Notes under the pieces: generated by a model
The model's database searches: none
Told to the model about the DNA's origin: nothing
Seen by the model: the letters and a program-made list of their open reading frames with translations, nothing else
In this document: positions 1-9,396 of the stretch, piece by piece
Numbering within the stretch: position 1 is the first letter of the stretch
How the letters are laid out: each line of letters begins with the position of its first letter
Position numbers and translations under genes: made by a program
DNA from: Acinetobacter brisouioides
GTDB lineage: Bacteria > Pseudomonadota > Gammaproteobacteria > Pseudomonadales > Moraxellaceae
DNA: 64,000 bases
Assembly: GCF_004331075.1 (NCBI RefSeq)
Contig: NZ_SJNX01000001.1
Coordinates: 62,001-126,000, forward strand
Reading direction: 5' to 3'

Positions 1-2
1 TC

Positions 3-824
3 ATTCCTGACTTATCTGTCGAAAAGAATTTACACTACTGGCGCCATATTGAATCCGCCAAACGCTATTTTTTATATCTCACCAAACAACTGGGTATATT
101 TCCTAAGCACAAAAAACATCCTGATGATCACCTTGGTTTGCAGTTTAATTTCTTAATGCCTTACGATGGGCAACCCGTCATGACAGGTCATGCTCATGGT
201 GTGATTACACTAGATGCCAGCGAAGCCGATACTGTGATTCGAGTGAAAACTAGGCTGGATCTGGCAGAGAATTATCGAACTTTAGTTGGGCATTTTCGTC
301 ATGAAAGTGGGCATTATTATTTTGACTTAATGCAGCATTTTTTCCCAGAGTGGCTCGAAGGGTTTCGTCAACACTTCGGTGATGAACGTCAGGATTATGC
401 TCAAGCGCTTGAGCAATATTATGAATATGGCCCAGCCAAAAACTGGTCAGATTTTTATGTCAGTCGATATGCTTGTGCGCACCCTTGGGAAGATTGGGCA
501 GAAACATGGGCACATTATTTACATATGATGGACACACTCGATACAGCCTACCATGCAGGTCTGAAAATGCAGGGACAACATGCGATTGACCCCGATATCC
601 ATTTCAAAGAACCACCATTATTGTCTCAGGACTTTGAACATACTTTAAGCAACTGGTTTGCATTAACTTATATTTTAAATGGCTTAAATCGCAGCATCGG
701 ACAAGAAGATGCTTACCCTTTTACGCTTTCTGGAATTGTATTGAAGAAGTTGCACTTTATTCATCGTAGTCTGCTCGATATCCATCAACGAATTTTCACC
801 CATCAAAATACACATAAAGTATAA
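3..824 (+). CDS. Putative zinc-binding metallopeptidase, 5' end cut off by the window
   Basis: The reading frame is open to the left edge, so the true start lies outside the window; about 273 codons are visible. An HExxH-type zinc motif, HESGHYYFD, sits about 100 residues into the visible part, followed by WLEGFRQHFGDER and a downstream stretch rich in Trp, His and Asp (CAHPWEDWAETWAHYLHMMD). This arrangement matches the putative zinc-binding metallopeptidase family (Peptidase_Mx type) common in Acinetobacter and pseudomonads, whose substrate is unknown. The first in-frame TTG at 138 is not a credible start, because conserved-looking sequence continues upstream of it. The gene converges on the SPOR gene. 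No clear hairpin terminator is visible in the 50-bp gap. Confidence 0.8.
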   Translation: MPDLSVEKNLHYWRHIESAKRYFLYLTKQLGIFPKHKKHPDDHLGLQFNFLMPYDGQPVMTGHAHGVITLDASEADTVIRVKTRLDLAENYRTLVGHFRHESGHYYFDLMQHFFPEWLEGFRQHFGDERQDYAQALEQYYEYGPAKNWSDFYVSRYACAHPWEDWAETWAHYLHMMDTLDTAYHAGLKMQGQHAIDPDIHFKEPPLLSQDFEHTLSNWFALTYILNGLNRSIGQEDAYPFTLSGIVLKKLHFIHRSLLDIHQRIFTHQNTHKV

Positions 825-873
825 AAAAGCCTTGAAGTTAACCGAGCAAAAATACGTCTAAAATAAATGGCAA

Positions 874-1401
874 TTATTGCAAAGATGTTCCCCAATTAAA
901 TAACCATGCAGATTTTGCACCTAAGCTATTATCACCCTGAATTTTCTTTTTTAATTCGCTGGCCGTCTGGTAATCATTTGGCCCGACCATCACTCGAACA
1001 CCTTTCGATGTCATGCTTTTCTTAGTAGGGTAACCTTTAGCTTTTAATTTCGATACGATGCTGTCAGCATTGGCTTCATTGGCAGCCAGCGCAATCTGAA
1101 TCATCCATGTTTTATCACCATGTTCGAGTAGATTACGAGCTTCAACACTGGTTAATCGCTTATTTTTAGCAAGCACAGGGGCTGTGGCTGCATCTAAAGC
1201 AGTGTTTAAATCTTGAACTTTTTCAATTTGCACTTTACTGTCAGTCTGAGCTGTTGCCCATTCTGACCATGGTTTACACACATAAACACCTTGTTTTTGC
1301 GGTAAGGAGAAACAGTACATATTTTCTTTTTCTACGTTTGCTGCTGCAAAACCGTTTGCAGAAAAAACCATAGCAAGCATAGAAATAAATATTTTTTTCA
1401 T
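874..1401 (-). CDS. Secreted SPOR-domain protein
   Basis: This 175-aa protein begins with a signal peptide, MKKIFISMLAMVFSANGFAAA, likely cleaved near residue 20, so it should be periplasmic. The C-terminal 75 residues resemble a SPOR domain: an opening WMIQIALAANEANADSI, a central GYPTKK, and VRVMVGPNDYQTASELKKKI, which is the usual beta-alpha-beta layout with the 'VGP' turn. SPOR domains bind denuded septal peptidoglycan. The middle part is low in recognisable features. It is a single gene, with the long AT-rich gap upstream. A role at the division septum is inferred only from the domain. Confidence 0.75.
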   Translation of the reverse strand: MKKIFISMLAMVFSANGFAAANVEKENMYCFSLPQKQGVYVCKPWSEWATAQTDSKVQIEKVQDLNTALDAATAPVLAKNKRLTSVEARNLLEHGDKTWMIQIALAANEANADSIVSKLKAKGYPTKKSMTSKGVRVMVGPNDYQTASELKKKIQGDNSLGAKSAWLFNWGTSLQ

Positions 1402-2581
1402 AAAGTGTTACTTGGTTCACGTTTTTGATTATTATATACAAAAAAGCTACATTTTAAAAACAATTCAAAATATATTAAAAAATATCAGATATATACATGT
1501 TTTTTATTAAAAATATCTAAACCATTTAGTAAAAAAACATTTCATCTTTTAACAATTCACCCGTGTTAGATCAGATTTTTATTTTCAACTGTACATTTTA
1601 TACCCATATTTTCAACATGGTTTTCCTTAAACAAATAATCCCCGAAAAAATAATTTTATTAAATTCTTTAAAAATAAATAACTTATGTTAATCTTATTTA
1701 AAATAATTAAAAAAATATCTCAATTCAATCAAAATGATTCCAATCGCAAAACCGATAAAAAATACACATTTTTTATTACATTATGGTGAAATGCGTTTTT
1801 AATGAACAAGAGAATGTGCGTGCAAGAACTTTTGTCAAAAATAAGTTTAGATAACAATACAAGGTTTTATATATGCTATAGAAATTTACACCACTCCTGA
1901 TGAAGAGGTATTTATCATGCCAATAGTTACCAAGCACTAATCTTACAAACTACAAATGTTCATCAATCTCACAATCATGGGCTTTAAAATAACTTATACG
2001 ACACCTCAGTACCCCAACTTTTTTTAATTTTGAATTCAAAAACATAATCATTATTTGATTTAGCATTTATTGTTTTTAGACCTGCTCAATTTAACCTTCT
2101 GTTAAATAGCTGAACTTGATCCAAATAAAAATACAATCTCAATATAAAGCGTTTTTTTTGATTGAGTGCTAGCCTATTGTTATACCTATATCAAACCCAT
2201 TACATCTCAATCTATCACTTGATTTTTCAGGCTTAGATAAAAATCTAATTTAATAAAAAATGATAATGAGTCATGGAATTTTTTTGCAAATTTTAGCATC
2301 TTGTATAATATAAAGAAGAGTCATGGCTTTACTCACATTTTAGCCATAAACACGAATTCATTGATTTCTTTTATAAGGCCATTTTATTTCTCTTGCACTT
2401 CATTGAAATATATTTCAATTTTGCTCAGCGAGAAAAACTAAAAGAAGCTAAAACAATCATGAAAGAAGTCTCATCCGCTGACGATTCGCATAACATTTGG
2501 AGTTTCTTAACTTATAAAAAAATAATTAAACTGTTGATAATCAATACCTAATATTAATTTCTATGCTTTGGAAAAAGTATA
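1402..2581. other. 1.2-kb AT-rich intergenic region
   Basis: No convincing gene is visible on either strand. The region holds many short A/T runs and one notable element: the inverted copy of a 46-bp sequence at 2381-2426, annotated separately. An open frame of about 80 codons ending near 2550 has no ATG until its last 30 codons and no family resemblance, so it was not called. The region separates the divergent SPOR gene and the PAS-GGDEF-EAL gene and should contain both promoters. Confidence 0.5.
2381..2426 (-). repeat. 46-bp repeat copy 1, upstream of the GGDEF-EAL gene
   Basis: Read on the minus strand, this segment matches 5204-5249 on the plus strand at 41 of 46 positions. It contains the palindrome TTGAAATATATTTCAA (2403-2418). 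The copy lies about 155 bp before the start codon of the PAS-GGDEF-EAL gene. Two of the five differences between copies fall at partner positions of the palindrome and preserve its symmetry, which favours a protein-binding site over a decaying duplication. Confidence 0.65.
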
Positions 2582-5161
2582 ATGAAAGATAAAGTTAACC
2601 TTCCTTCAGTCAAGCGAACAGCAACACCGTCTTTACAACTCACAGCATTAGAAAAAACAATCGCTATTGCTGAGTTTTCTCCAGATGGGGTTTTGCAATG
2701 GGCGAATAAAAACTATCTATCTTTATTTCGTATGACTGAAAGTCAGGCAATTGGACGTATTCATCGTAGTTTTTGCCCTGCTTCTTTTGTAGAAACAGAA
2801 GATTACGATACTTTTTGGTTATCCTTATGCCAAGCTATTCCCTATTCAGGTTTTGTTGAACGGATTCGAGAAGACAATAGCAGTTGTTGGCTTGAAGCGA
2901 CCTATACCCCTGTATTAGATCAAAATGGAACAGTGATTCAAATTTTAAAAATTGCAACCGATATCAGTGCTCGCTTGCAGCATGAGCGAGAGCAGCAATT
3001 GTATTTGGATCATCTCTCACTCGCAGCAGATATTAATGATACCGCGGTTCTCATTACAGATAGTTCTTCTCGAATTGTATACTGTAATAAAGGCTTTAAC
3101 CGTATGTTTGGCTGGGAAAAACATGAGATTTTGGATAAAAGCCCATTCTCTTTATTTACGCACCCATCGCAGACAAGTGCGTTAAATGAAAATGATACGC
3201 TGATAGATGAACAGCTGGTTGTTGCAAAAAATCGACGTTACTGGGCAAAAATTATAAGAAAACCAATCCTTGATCCAGATAAGCATCGGAAATATACAAT
3301 TATCACCTTTTCGGATATTTCCATCACCAAGTTACGTGAAACATTGCAACACAAAGTTTTAGAAGCAATGTCTAAAGAATCTTCGCTGACCAATGTTCTT
3401 GATATTATTTGTAATGAAGTTGAATTGCTTGCACCAGAAATTACAGCATCAATTGTAGAAGTCGATGCACAAGGATTGTTACATCCCGTCTCTGCACCCA
3501 ATCTACCAAAGCATTATGGTCAAATCATTAATAATTTGCACATTGGCCCTAGTGCTGGTTCATGTGGTACAGCCGCTTGGCGTGGCAAACCCGTGATTGT
3601 AGATGATATTGCAACAGACCCTTTATGGGATCATTATCGTGATGCTATGCACCCTCTAGAGCATATTGCATGTTGGTCAACGCCAGTTTTTAACAATCAG
3701 CATCAGGTGATTGGTACTTTCGCTTTCTATTTTAAACAGCCACGAAATCTAGAGCTGGAAAATTTTCACCAACAGATTATCAATGCTTGTAGCAACCTTT
3801 GTTCATTGGCATTTGAACGCGAACAGACTAAACAGCGCATTCAACAATTGGCATTTTACGATGAATTGACAGGGTTACCCAATCGCAGCTTATTGCTCAC
3901 CAAGGCTGATCAGCTCATTACTTCCAGCATTCGTAATAACACGCCTATAGCTATTTTATATATTGACCTTGATCGTTTCAAAATGATCAATGATTCATAC
4001 GGGCATTTTGTTGGGGATGAATTATTGTGTCAGGTTGCTGAACTCTTAAAAAGAAATTTCGACAGCAACGATATTATTGGACGCATATCGAGTGATGAAT
4101 TTGTCATTATTTTGCCTGAAAGTAATCATCAACAAGCACAAATTGCCGTTGAGGAGTTACAACTTCATTTAACTAAACCCATGAAGATTCATCATTCTAT
4201 TACGCTGACTATCAGTGCCAGTATCGGAATTGCGATGTTTCCAGATGATGGTCATAACATTGAAGATCTACTACATCGTGCAGATATTGCAATGGATCAG
4301 GCAAAAAATAGTGGGCGGAATCAGTTCTGTTTTTTTAGCCATGAAATGAATGAATTATTACAAGGTCATCTTAAACTGGAAAGAGACCTTCGTCATGCCC
4401 TCTTTAATCATGATTTAAATTTACATTATCAACCACAAATTGATTTGGTAACAGGTGAGCTATACGGCCTTGAAGCATTGGCTCGCTGGACGCATCCTGA
4501 ACTTGGTGAAATCTCACCAGGACGTTTTATTTCAATTGCAGAAGAAAGTGGTTTAATTACCGAATTTGGTTACTGGGTTATTCAAGAAGCTTGTCGCCAA
4601 CTGGCAGAATGGCGTATGGAAGGTATGAATGTTCCATCTGTTTCGGTGAACCTGTCGCCAACCAGCTTTCACTGCATAAAACTTCCAAATACCCTTGCAG
4701 AAATTTTACGGCTACATGGTTTACAACCACAGGATTTAACCATAGAACTTACAGAAAATGTTTTATTAGATAATCATCCATGTACGACAAAAATCATCCA
4801 TGACATTCATCACTTAGGCGTACATCTGTCTATGGACGATTTTGGTACAGGCTACTCAAGCTTAAGTTATTTACGTCGTTTACCTATTTCAGAATTTAAA
4901 CTTGATCGTAGCTTCGTCGCAGACCTCGAATATGATGAAGTTGCTCAGGCTTTAAGTCAGGCTATTTTAAGTATTGCAAAAACCCTAAAATTAACAATTA
5001 TCGCTGAAGGCATTGAAACACCAGAACAACATCGGATTTTATACCAACAAGGATATTCAGTTGCTCAAGGTTATTTATTTTCTCGTCCACTGTCCGCCTC
5101 TGCCTTCAAAACTTGGTTAGACGGATGGGATTTTTCTAACCAAAAGATAGATTCTCATTAG
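2582..5161 (+). CDS. PAS-PAS-GAF-GGDEF-EAL cyclic-di-GMP signalling protein
   Basis: This 859-aa cytoplasmic protein has no transmembrane segment. Domains in order: PAS at about 20-135 (ends ILKIATDISARLQ), a second PAS at 145-255, GAF at 265-410, GGDEF at 420-585 and EAL at 600-850. The GGDEF signature is degenerate: ISSDEF near residue 500 where GGDEF is expected, so cyclase activity is doubtful although SDEF variants are sometimes active. The EAL domain looks intact (GLEALARW near 629, DDFGTGYSSL near 751, FKLDRSFV, VIAEGIET-like IIAEGIETPEQ), so a cyclic-di-GMP phosphodiesterase is the best guess, with the GGDEF part possibly a GTP-sensing regulatory domain. The ATG at 2582 begins MKDKVNLP. 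It is transcribed in the same direction as the next diguanylate cyclase gene but separated from it by 254 bp. Confidence 0.88.
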   Translation: MKDKVNLPSVKRTATPSLQLTALEKTIAIAEFSPDGVLQWANKNYLSLFRMTESQAIGRIHRSFCPASFVETEDYDTFWLSLCQAIPYSGFVERIREDNSSCWLEATYTPVLDQNGTVIQILKIATDISARLQHEREQQLYLDHLSLAADINDTAVLITDSSSRIVYCNKGFNRMFGWEKHEILDKSPFSLFTHPSQTSALNENDTLIDEQLVVAKNRRYWAKIIRKPILDPDKHRKYTIITFSDISITKLRETLQHKVLEAMSKESSLTNVLDIICNEVELLAPEITASIVEVDAQGLLHPVSAPNLPKHYGQIINNLHIGPSAGSCGTAAWRGKPVIVDDIATDPLWDHYRDAMHPLEHIACWSTPVFNNQHQVIGTFAFYFKQPRNLELENFHQQIINACSNLCSLAFEREQTKQRIQQLAFYDELTGLPNRSLLLTKADQLITSSIRNNTPIAILYIDLDRFKMINDSYGHFVGDELLCQVAELLKRNFDSNDIIGRISSDEFVIILPESNHQQAQIAVEELQLHLTKPMKIHHSITLTISASIGIAMFPDDGHNIEDLLHRADIAMDQAKNSGRNQFCFFSHEMNELLQGHLKLERDLRHALFNHDLNLHYQPQIDLVTGELYGLEALARWTHPELGEISPGRFISIAEESGLITEFGYWVIQEACRQLAEWRMEGMNVPSVSVNLSPTSFHCIKLPNTLAEILRLHGLQPQDLTIELTENVLLDNHPCTTKIIHDIHHLGVHLSMDDFGTGYSSLSYLRRLPISEFKLDRSFVADLEYDEVAQALSQAILSIAKTLKLTIIAEGIETPEQHRILYQQGYSVAQGYLFSRPLSASAFKTWLDGWDFSNQKIDSH

Positions 5162-5203
5162 GCTTGTTTCATCATCGTTTATACACGCTTTATTTTTCAC
5201 CAC

Positions 5204-5249
5204 GAGCAAAATTGGAATATATTCCAAGGAAGTACAAGAGAAATGAAAT
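5204..5249 (+). repeat. 46-bp repeat copy 2, upstream of the Cache-PAS-GGDEF gene
   Basis: This is the partner of 2381-2426, in opposite orientation. It contains the palindrome TTGGAATATATTCCAA (5213-5228). It lies about 165 bp before the second cyclic-di-GMP gene, nearly the same distance as copy 1 from its gene. The spacing and the conserved symmetry suggest a shared regulator site. The gap 5162-5415 holds no other gene. Confidence 0.65.
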
Positions 5250-5415
5250 TGACTGACGAAAGACGTCTATAAATTATCTTGCGATCGATTAAATGTTACA
5301 GTTGTTCATAGTCATGAAGATACGCTATTTCGAATCCTCTCTTGATTATTTAGAATTTAGGTAAATAAAATGCTTTGAGAATCTCTCAAATAGATATTTT
5401 AAATGTAGTGAATGT

Positions 5416-8400
5416 ATGCCTTCTCCTCCCAAAAGCTTATGGCGTGAAAACCTGACTCCTGCCTCATTTATTATTTTGGCGAGTGCTGGTTTTGTGATTC
5501 TTGCAATTGTCATTTACTGGATCATTTTTTTTAACACGCAACGCACGCTTTATCAGCAGACTGAGCAGCAAGCTTGGGTTCGGGTACGTCAAATCTCCAA
5601 TGCTGTTTCTGTTCAAGTCCAAACTTTGTTTACAGGTTTGAACTACAGCATGATTGATATGAAAAATAATTATGAATTACATAATAATACGGCATTTCAA
5701 CGTGCAATTTACAATGTTAGCCATAGCTATCCGCAAGGCTCTATCACTCAAATTTCGGTTGCCGATGCCCAAGGTAAACTGATTTATTCCAATATAAAAC
5801 AAATTAAAAATGATAAAAATGCGATGTATATTACAGATCGTGAATATTTTCAGGTTCATTTACATCAAAAAATTGATTTATATATTAGCTCGCCAATAAG
5901 AGAACAGCTTTCCAATCAGTGGACAATCCAGTTAACCAAGCCATTGTATCGTAATCATAAATTTATTGGCGTGATGATTCTATCGTTATCTCCAAACTAC
6001 ATCTCACAATACTTCCAAAATATTTTTGATAATCCTATCGATGTAATTTTGCTGGCACGTGAAGATGGAACTTATTTAGCTCGCTCACAGTACCAAGATA
6101 AAGTTCTCGGTAAAATGCTCCCTAAAGAGCGACTAAAGCTATTTCAAAACAATGCACAAAATGGGTCTTATGAAGCAAAAACAGGCCCTGACCAATTACA
6201 ACGCATGTATGCATGGAAGCGAGTTGATGGTTTTCCTCTGATTATCAGTTCAGGAATTGAGAGACAGCATACCTTTGCTGCTTTAGACAATGCTTACCAG
6301 CGTAATCTAACCTATAACCTAATTGGTACAGGCTTATTATTAGTGATTGTATTGATTAGCGCGTGGCTTGCCTTACAGCGACAGCGTAACCTTGCCATGC
6401 TGGTACAACAAAGACGTCATTTTATGTATTTGGCAAATGAAGTTCCAGGTGGACTCTTTCAAGTATGCATTCATCCTGATGGTTCTTTATCATTACCTTT
6501 TACCAATCCAAGCTTCTTTGAATTACATGGTATTCAACCCTTTTCAGAGCAAAATTTTAAATTGCATTACTTGACCGAATGCATTCACCCCGAAGATATA
6601 ACCCATTTGCGCGCTGTGATTGGCGACAGTTTACAGAACCAAAAAAAGTGGGATGTCAAATATCGAGTAATTTGCCCAGATGGTTCTATGCGCTGGCTGC
6701 GCAACCATGCCAAAGCACAAATCGAAGAAGATCGCAGTATTTTATGGCATGGTTATATTCTCGATATTACTCAAGATGAGATGTTGCAGGAAACATTACG
6801 ACAAAAAGAAGAACATTTACGCCTGACTTTTATGGCAGTACAAGACGGTTTATGGCAATGGAATTATATTACCGATGAACTGACATGGGATAAACGCTGT
6901 TATGAAATGCTGGGATATGCACATAACGCGTTCAAACTGTCTTTTGAAGATTTTCTCAATCTTTTTTTACATCCACAAGATCGCGAAATCTTTATGCAAC
7001 AGCTTTCTGAGCATTTAAAGCATGGACATGAATTTCGTATTGAAGCTCGTTTAAAAACAGCAGATGGTACATGGTTATGGGTAGAACTCCGAGGAAAAGT
7101 TACACAACGAGATGCATCATCTTCACCCACTAAAATGTTAGGAACATACACAGATATTCAAAAGCGAGTTGAACATTCACACTTGGTCAAAGCTGTACTT
7201 GACCGTAGTAACTCACTGATTATTGTCACGAGCGCCAAACATGAAATTTTGTATGCCAATGAACGAGCAGCCAAAATTTTTCATTTACCTTATGGTGAAC
7301 AAAAAACGCAAATTAGCTTTAGCAAGCTGCATAAAAATGACAATACCAATGAGAAATTAACTGAATTATTCAATACCGTGCAGCAAACAGGTTACGTTCG
7401 TGACGAATGGCCTCTGTATATGTATAACAGCACGCTAAACTGGTTTGATATTCAAGGTGCTTTACTCAACCCTGACGATCATTCAGGTAATGCAATATGG
7501 ACACTCAACGATGTCGATGCTCGCCATCGTGCAGAATCTGATTTAGCGAAAACTCAACAACGCCTTGAAGCACTGGTTGAACGTTTTCCTTCAGGAATTC
7601 TGGTTGTTGATACCAGTATTGGAGAACGACACCATACTGTTGCAGCGAATCAGATGCTGATTTCGACTTTACAACTTGATTTGTCATTAAATGAACTCAT
7701 CGAGCTACCTACACATGAACTTGAAAAAACGCTCTACCATGTGACTGGATATCACCTGAATCTCACACACAATGATCGAGATGAGAATTTCAAAAAAACC
7801 ATTATGCTAGCTGATGGCCGTTACCTGCAAATCGAAAATCTATCTTTAATCAATTCATGCCATTTCCTAGGACAGTGCTGGATTTTCCATGATATCACCC
7901 CACAAAAAGAGCGAGAGTTTCAACTTGAAACATTGGCTTCAACCGATGCACTAACAGGCATCAGCAACCGCCGCGCATTTGTCAACCGTTTAGCGATTGA
8001 ACTTGAGGACATTTCAAAAGGTCTTACAGCATCCTCGGCACTCATCATGATTGATATCGATTACTTTAAAGCCGTTAATGATACGTATGGGCATGTGATT
8101 GGTGACTTAGTTCTCAAGCATTTGGTCAATGTTCTGTCAAAACAACTGGGAAAAAATGATTTGCTTGGGCGCTTGGGCGGTGAGGAATTCGTGATTTTAC
8201 TCTCAAATACAAATGCAACAAAAGCCTTTGAACGTGCAGAATTTTTCAGGGAAATGATTATTTCTAACCCTGCCACTGTTGTCAATCTTGGCATGATTAA
8301 GTTTACAGTAAGTTTAGGTATTTACATGATTAAACAGCCTGAAAACTCAATTGAAAACAGCCTGGAACGCGCAGATAGTGCTTTATATTTTTCAAAACGA

Positions 8401-8466
8401 AATGGTCGAAACCGTTCAACTTTATGGCAAGAAAGCATGCCGAAAAATAATAAAAAATATAGCTGA
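5416..8466 (+). CDS. Membrane Cache-PAS-GGDEF diguanylate cyclase
   Basis: This 1016-aa protein has a first membrane segment at about 18-40 (ILASAGFVILAIVIYWIIFF) and a second at about 303-325. The roughly 260 residues between them form a periplasmic dCache-type sensor. PAS-type modules follow at about 345-460 (ends HGYILDITQDE), 470-590 (ends GTYTDIQKRVE) and probably two more up to 820 (ends IFHDITPQKERE). The C-terminal GGDEF domain (about 835-1000) begins LASTDALTGISNRRAF and has an intact GGEEF signature near residue 920 (RLGGEEFVILL). A functional diguanylate cyclase answering a periplasmic ligand is expected. It follows the GGDEF-EAL gene in the same direction, so the pair may balance making and breaking of cyclic-di-GMP. 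The ligand is unknown. Confidence 0.88.
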   Translation: MPSPPKSLWRENLTPASFIILASAGFVILAIVIYWIIFFNTQRTLYQQTEQQAWVRVRQISNAVSVQVQTLFTGLNYSMIDMKNNYELHNNTAFQRAIYNVSHSYPQGSITQISVADAQGKLIYSNIKQIKNDKNAMYITDREYFQVHLHQKIDLYISSPIREQLSNQWTIQLTKPLYRNHKFIGVMILSLSPNYISQYFQNIFDNPIDVILLAREDGTYLARSQYQDKVLGKMLPKERLKLFQNNAQNGSYEAKTGPDQLQRMYAWKRVDGFPLIISSGIERQHTFAALDNAYQRNLTYNLIGTGLLLVIVLISAWLALQRQRNLAMLVQQRRHFMYLANEVPGGLFQVCIHPDGSLSLPFTNPSFFELHGIQPFSEQNFKLHYLTECIHPEDITHLRAVIGDSLQNQKKWDVKYRVICPDGSMRWLRNHAKAQIEEDRSILWHGYILDITQDEMLQETLRQKEEHLRLTFMAVQDGLWQWNYITDELTWDKRCYEMLGYAHNAFKLSFEDFLNLFLHPQDREIFMQQLSEHLKHGHEFRIEARLKTADGTWLWVELRGKVTQRDASSSPTKMLGTYTDIQKRVEHSHLVKAVLDRSNSLIIVTSAKHEILYANERAAKIFHLPYGEQKTQISFSKLHKNDNTNEKLTELFNTVQQTGYVRDEWPLYMYNSTLNWFDIQGALLNPDDHSGNAIWTLNDVDARHRAESDLAKTQQRLEALVERFPSGILVVDTSIGERHHTVAANQMLISTLQLDLSLNELIELPTHELEKTLYHVTGYHLNLTHNDRDENFKKTIMLADGRYLQIENLSLINSCHFLGQCWIFHDITPQKEREFQLETLASTDALTGISNRRAFVNRLAIELEDISKGLTASSALIMIDIDYFKAVNDTYGHVIGDLVLKHLVNVLSKQLGKNDLLGRLGGEEFVILLSNTNATKAFERAEFFREMIISNPATVVNLGMIKFTVSLGIYMIKQPENSIENSLERADSALYFSKRNGRNRSTLWQESMPKNNKKYS

Positions 8467-8710
8467 GCGTATAAGGTATGTTGAAGATTAAGAGTAAAAA
8501 ATATGCTTTTTTATCATTTTATCTTCACTTTAGATCAAAATATAAAGAAGCCATCTATATTAGTAAACTGGTAAAACAGCCCTACAGAAAATGAATTATC
8601 ATCTTGTATTCAAAGCACAATTTATGTGTCAGTAACAAACATTTGTCTATTTAGGTCATCAAAAACCTAAATGAATTGTGAATGAAGTAATGCCAAACTC
8701 TATCGTTATT

Positions 8711-9114
8711 TTACATTGTAATCAATGCAATGCCTGCATACTCTTGCCCACTTGGGCGTTCCCCCCAAAATATCACGGCAAAAATCGCAACCAACACACT
8801 ACACTCAGTTTATCGACTGGCGCAACTTGAGATGCCTGCCCCATTTGCAAAGCACGAAAATAGCATAGCCAAGATGCACCTGTCGCCACAGCAGAGAGGC
8901 TTAGAAACAACCACGTTTTACCACTCAGCCACAATGGATTCTGCCATTTTCCTAAAAAACTCACCCAGACCAGTAGAATCAAGACAATCAAAACCGTACG
9001 AATTAGGGTCGCAAAATCCGAATCTACGCCTTGCAGCCCGACTTTGGCAAAAATTGCGGTTAATGCAGCAAAACTTGCAGATAAAATTGCCAAAAATAAC
9101 CAATTGGAGAACAT
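8711..9114 (-). pseudogene. EamA/DMT small transporter broken by a 2-base insertion
   Basis: The ATG at 9114 opens MFSNWLFLAILSASFAALTAIF, typical of the roughly 140-aa single-EamA membrane proteins, with ATGASWLCYFRALQMG and PVDKLSVV in place. After SVV the frame moves into a short nonsense tail and stops at 8773. Shifting by two bases resumes LVAIFAVIFWGERPSGQE and runs to a stop at 8711, giving a 134-aa protein of normal family length and spacing. The lesion falls in a GTGTG dinucleotide repeat near 8797-8803, so a TG duplication by slippage is the simple explanation. A sequencing error is the alternative. If real, the transporter is inactive, because the last membrane segments are lost. 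Confidence 0.8.
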
Positions 9115-9396
9115 AAATAGCTCCTCTCCATTGTGTTTCTATTGATTCAGCATACATCATCAAACTTAAGTCAGGCTTGGCAAAGTGTCAGGCATTGGCT
9201 TTTGGCATACTCTCAAATTTCCTTATTGTTTAAATATGATAAGAGCTAAATTATTGTTACGAAATAATAAGAATATTTTCTATAATTTTATGCAGGTGAG
9301 CTAAATTGCGATATCTGTAACTTGCAGCATGAACAACTTGTGCTACAGTAAAACCAAGAATTAGACCTAAGAGTGTCAACTCAAAGAGAGGCTATA

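Noticed and set aside
2310..2550. About 80-codon frame before the GGDEF-EAL gene
   Set aside because: It has no start codon until the last 30 codons and no ribosome site, and its middle part overlaps the 46-bp repeat.
8730..9116. 128-codon open frame on the plus strand
   Set aside because: It is antisense to the EamA pseudogene, has no family resemblance and exists because of the strand bias of the real gene.
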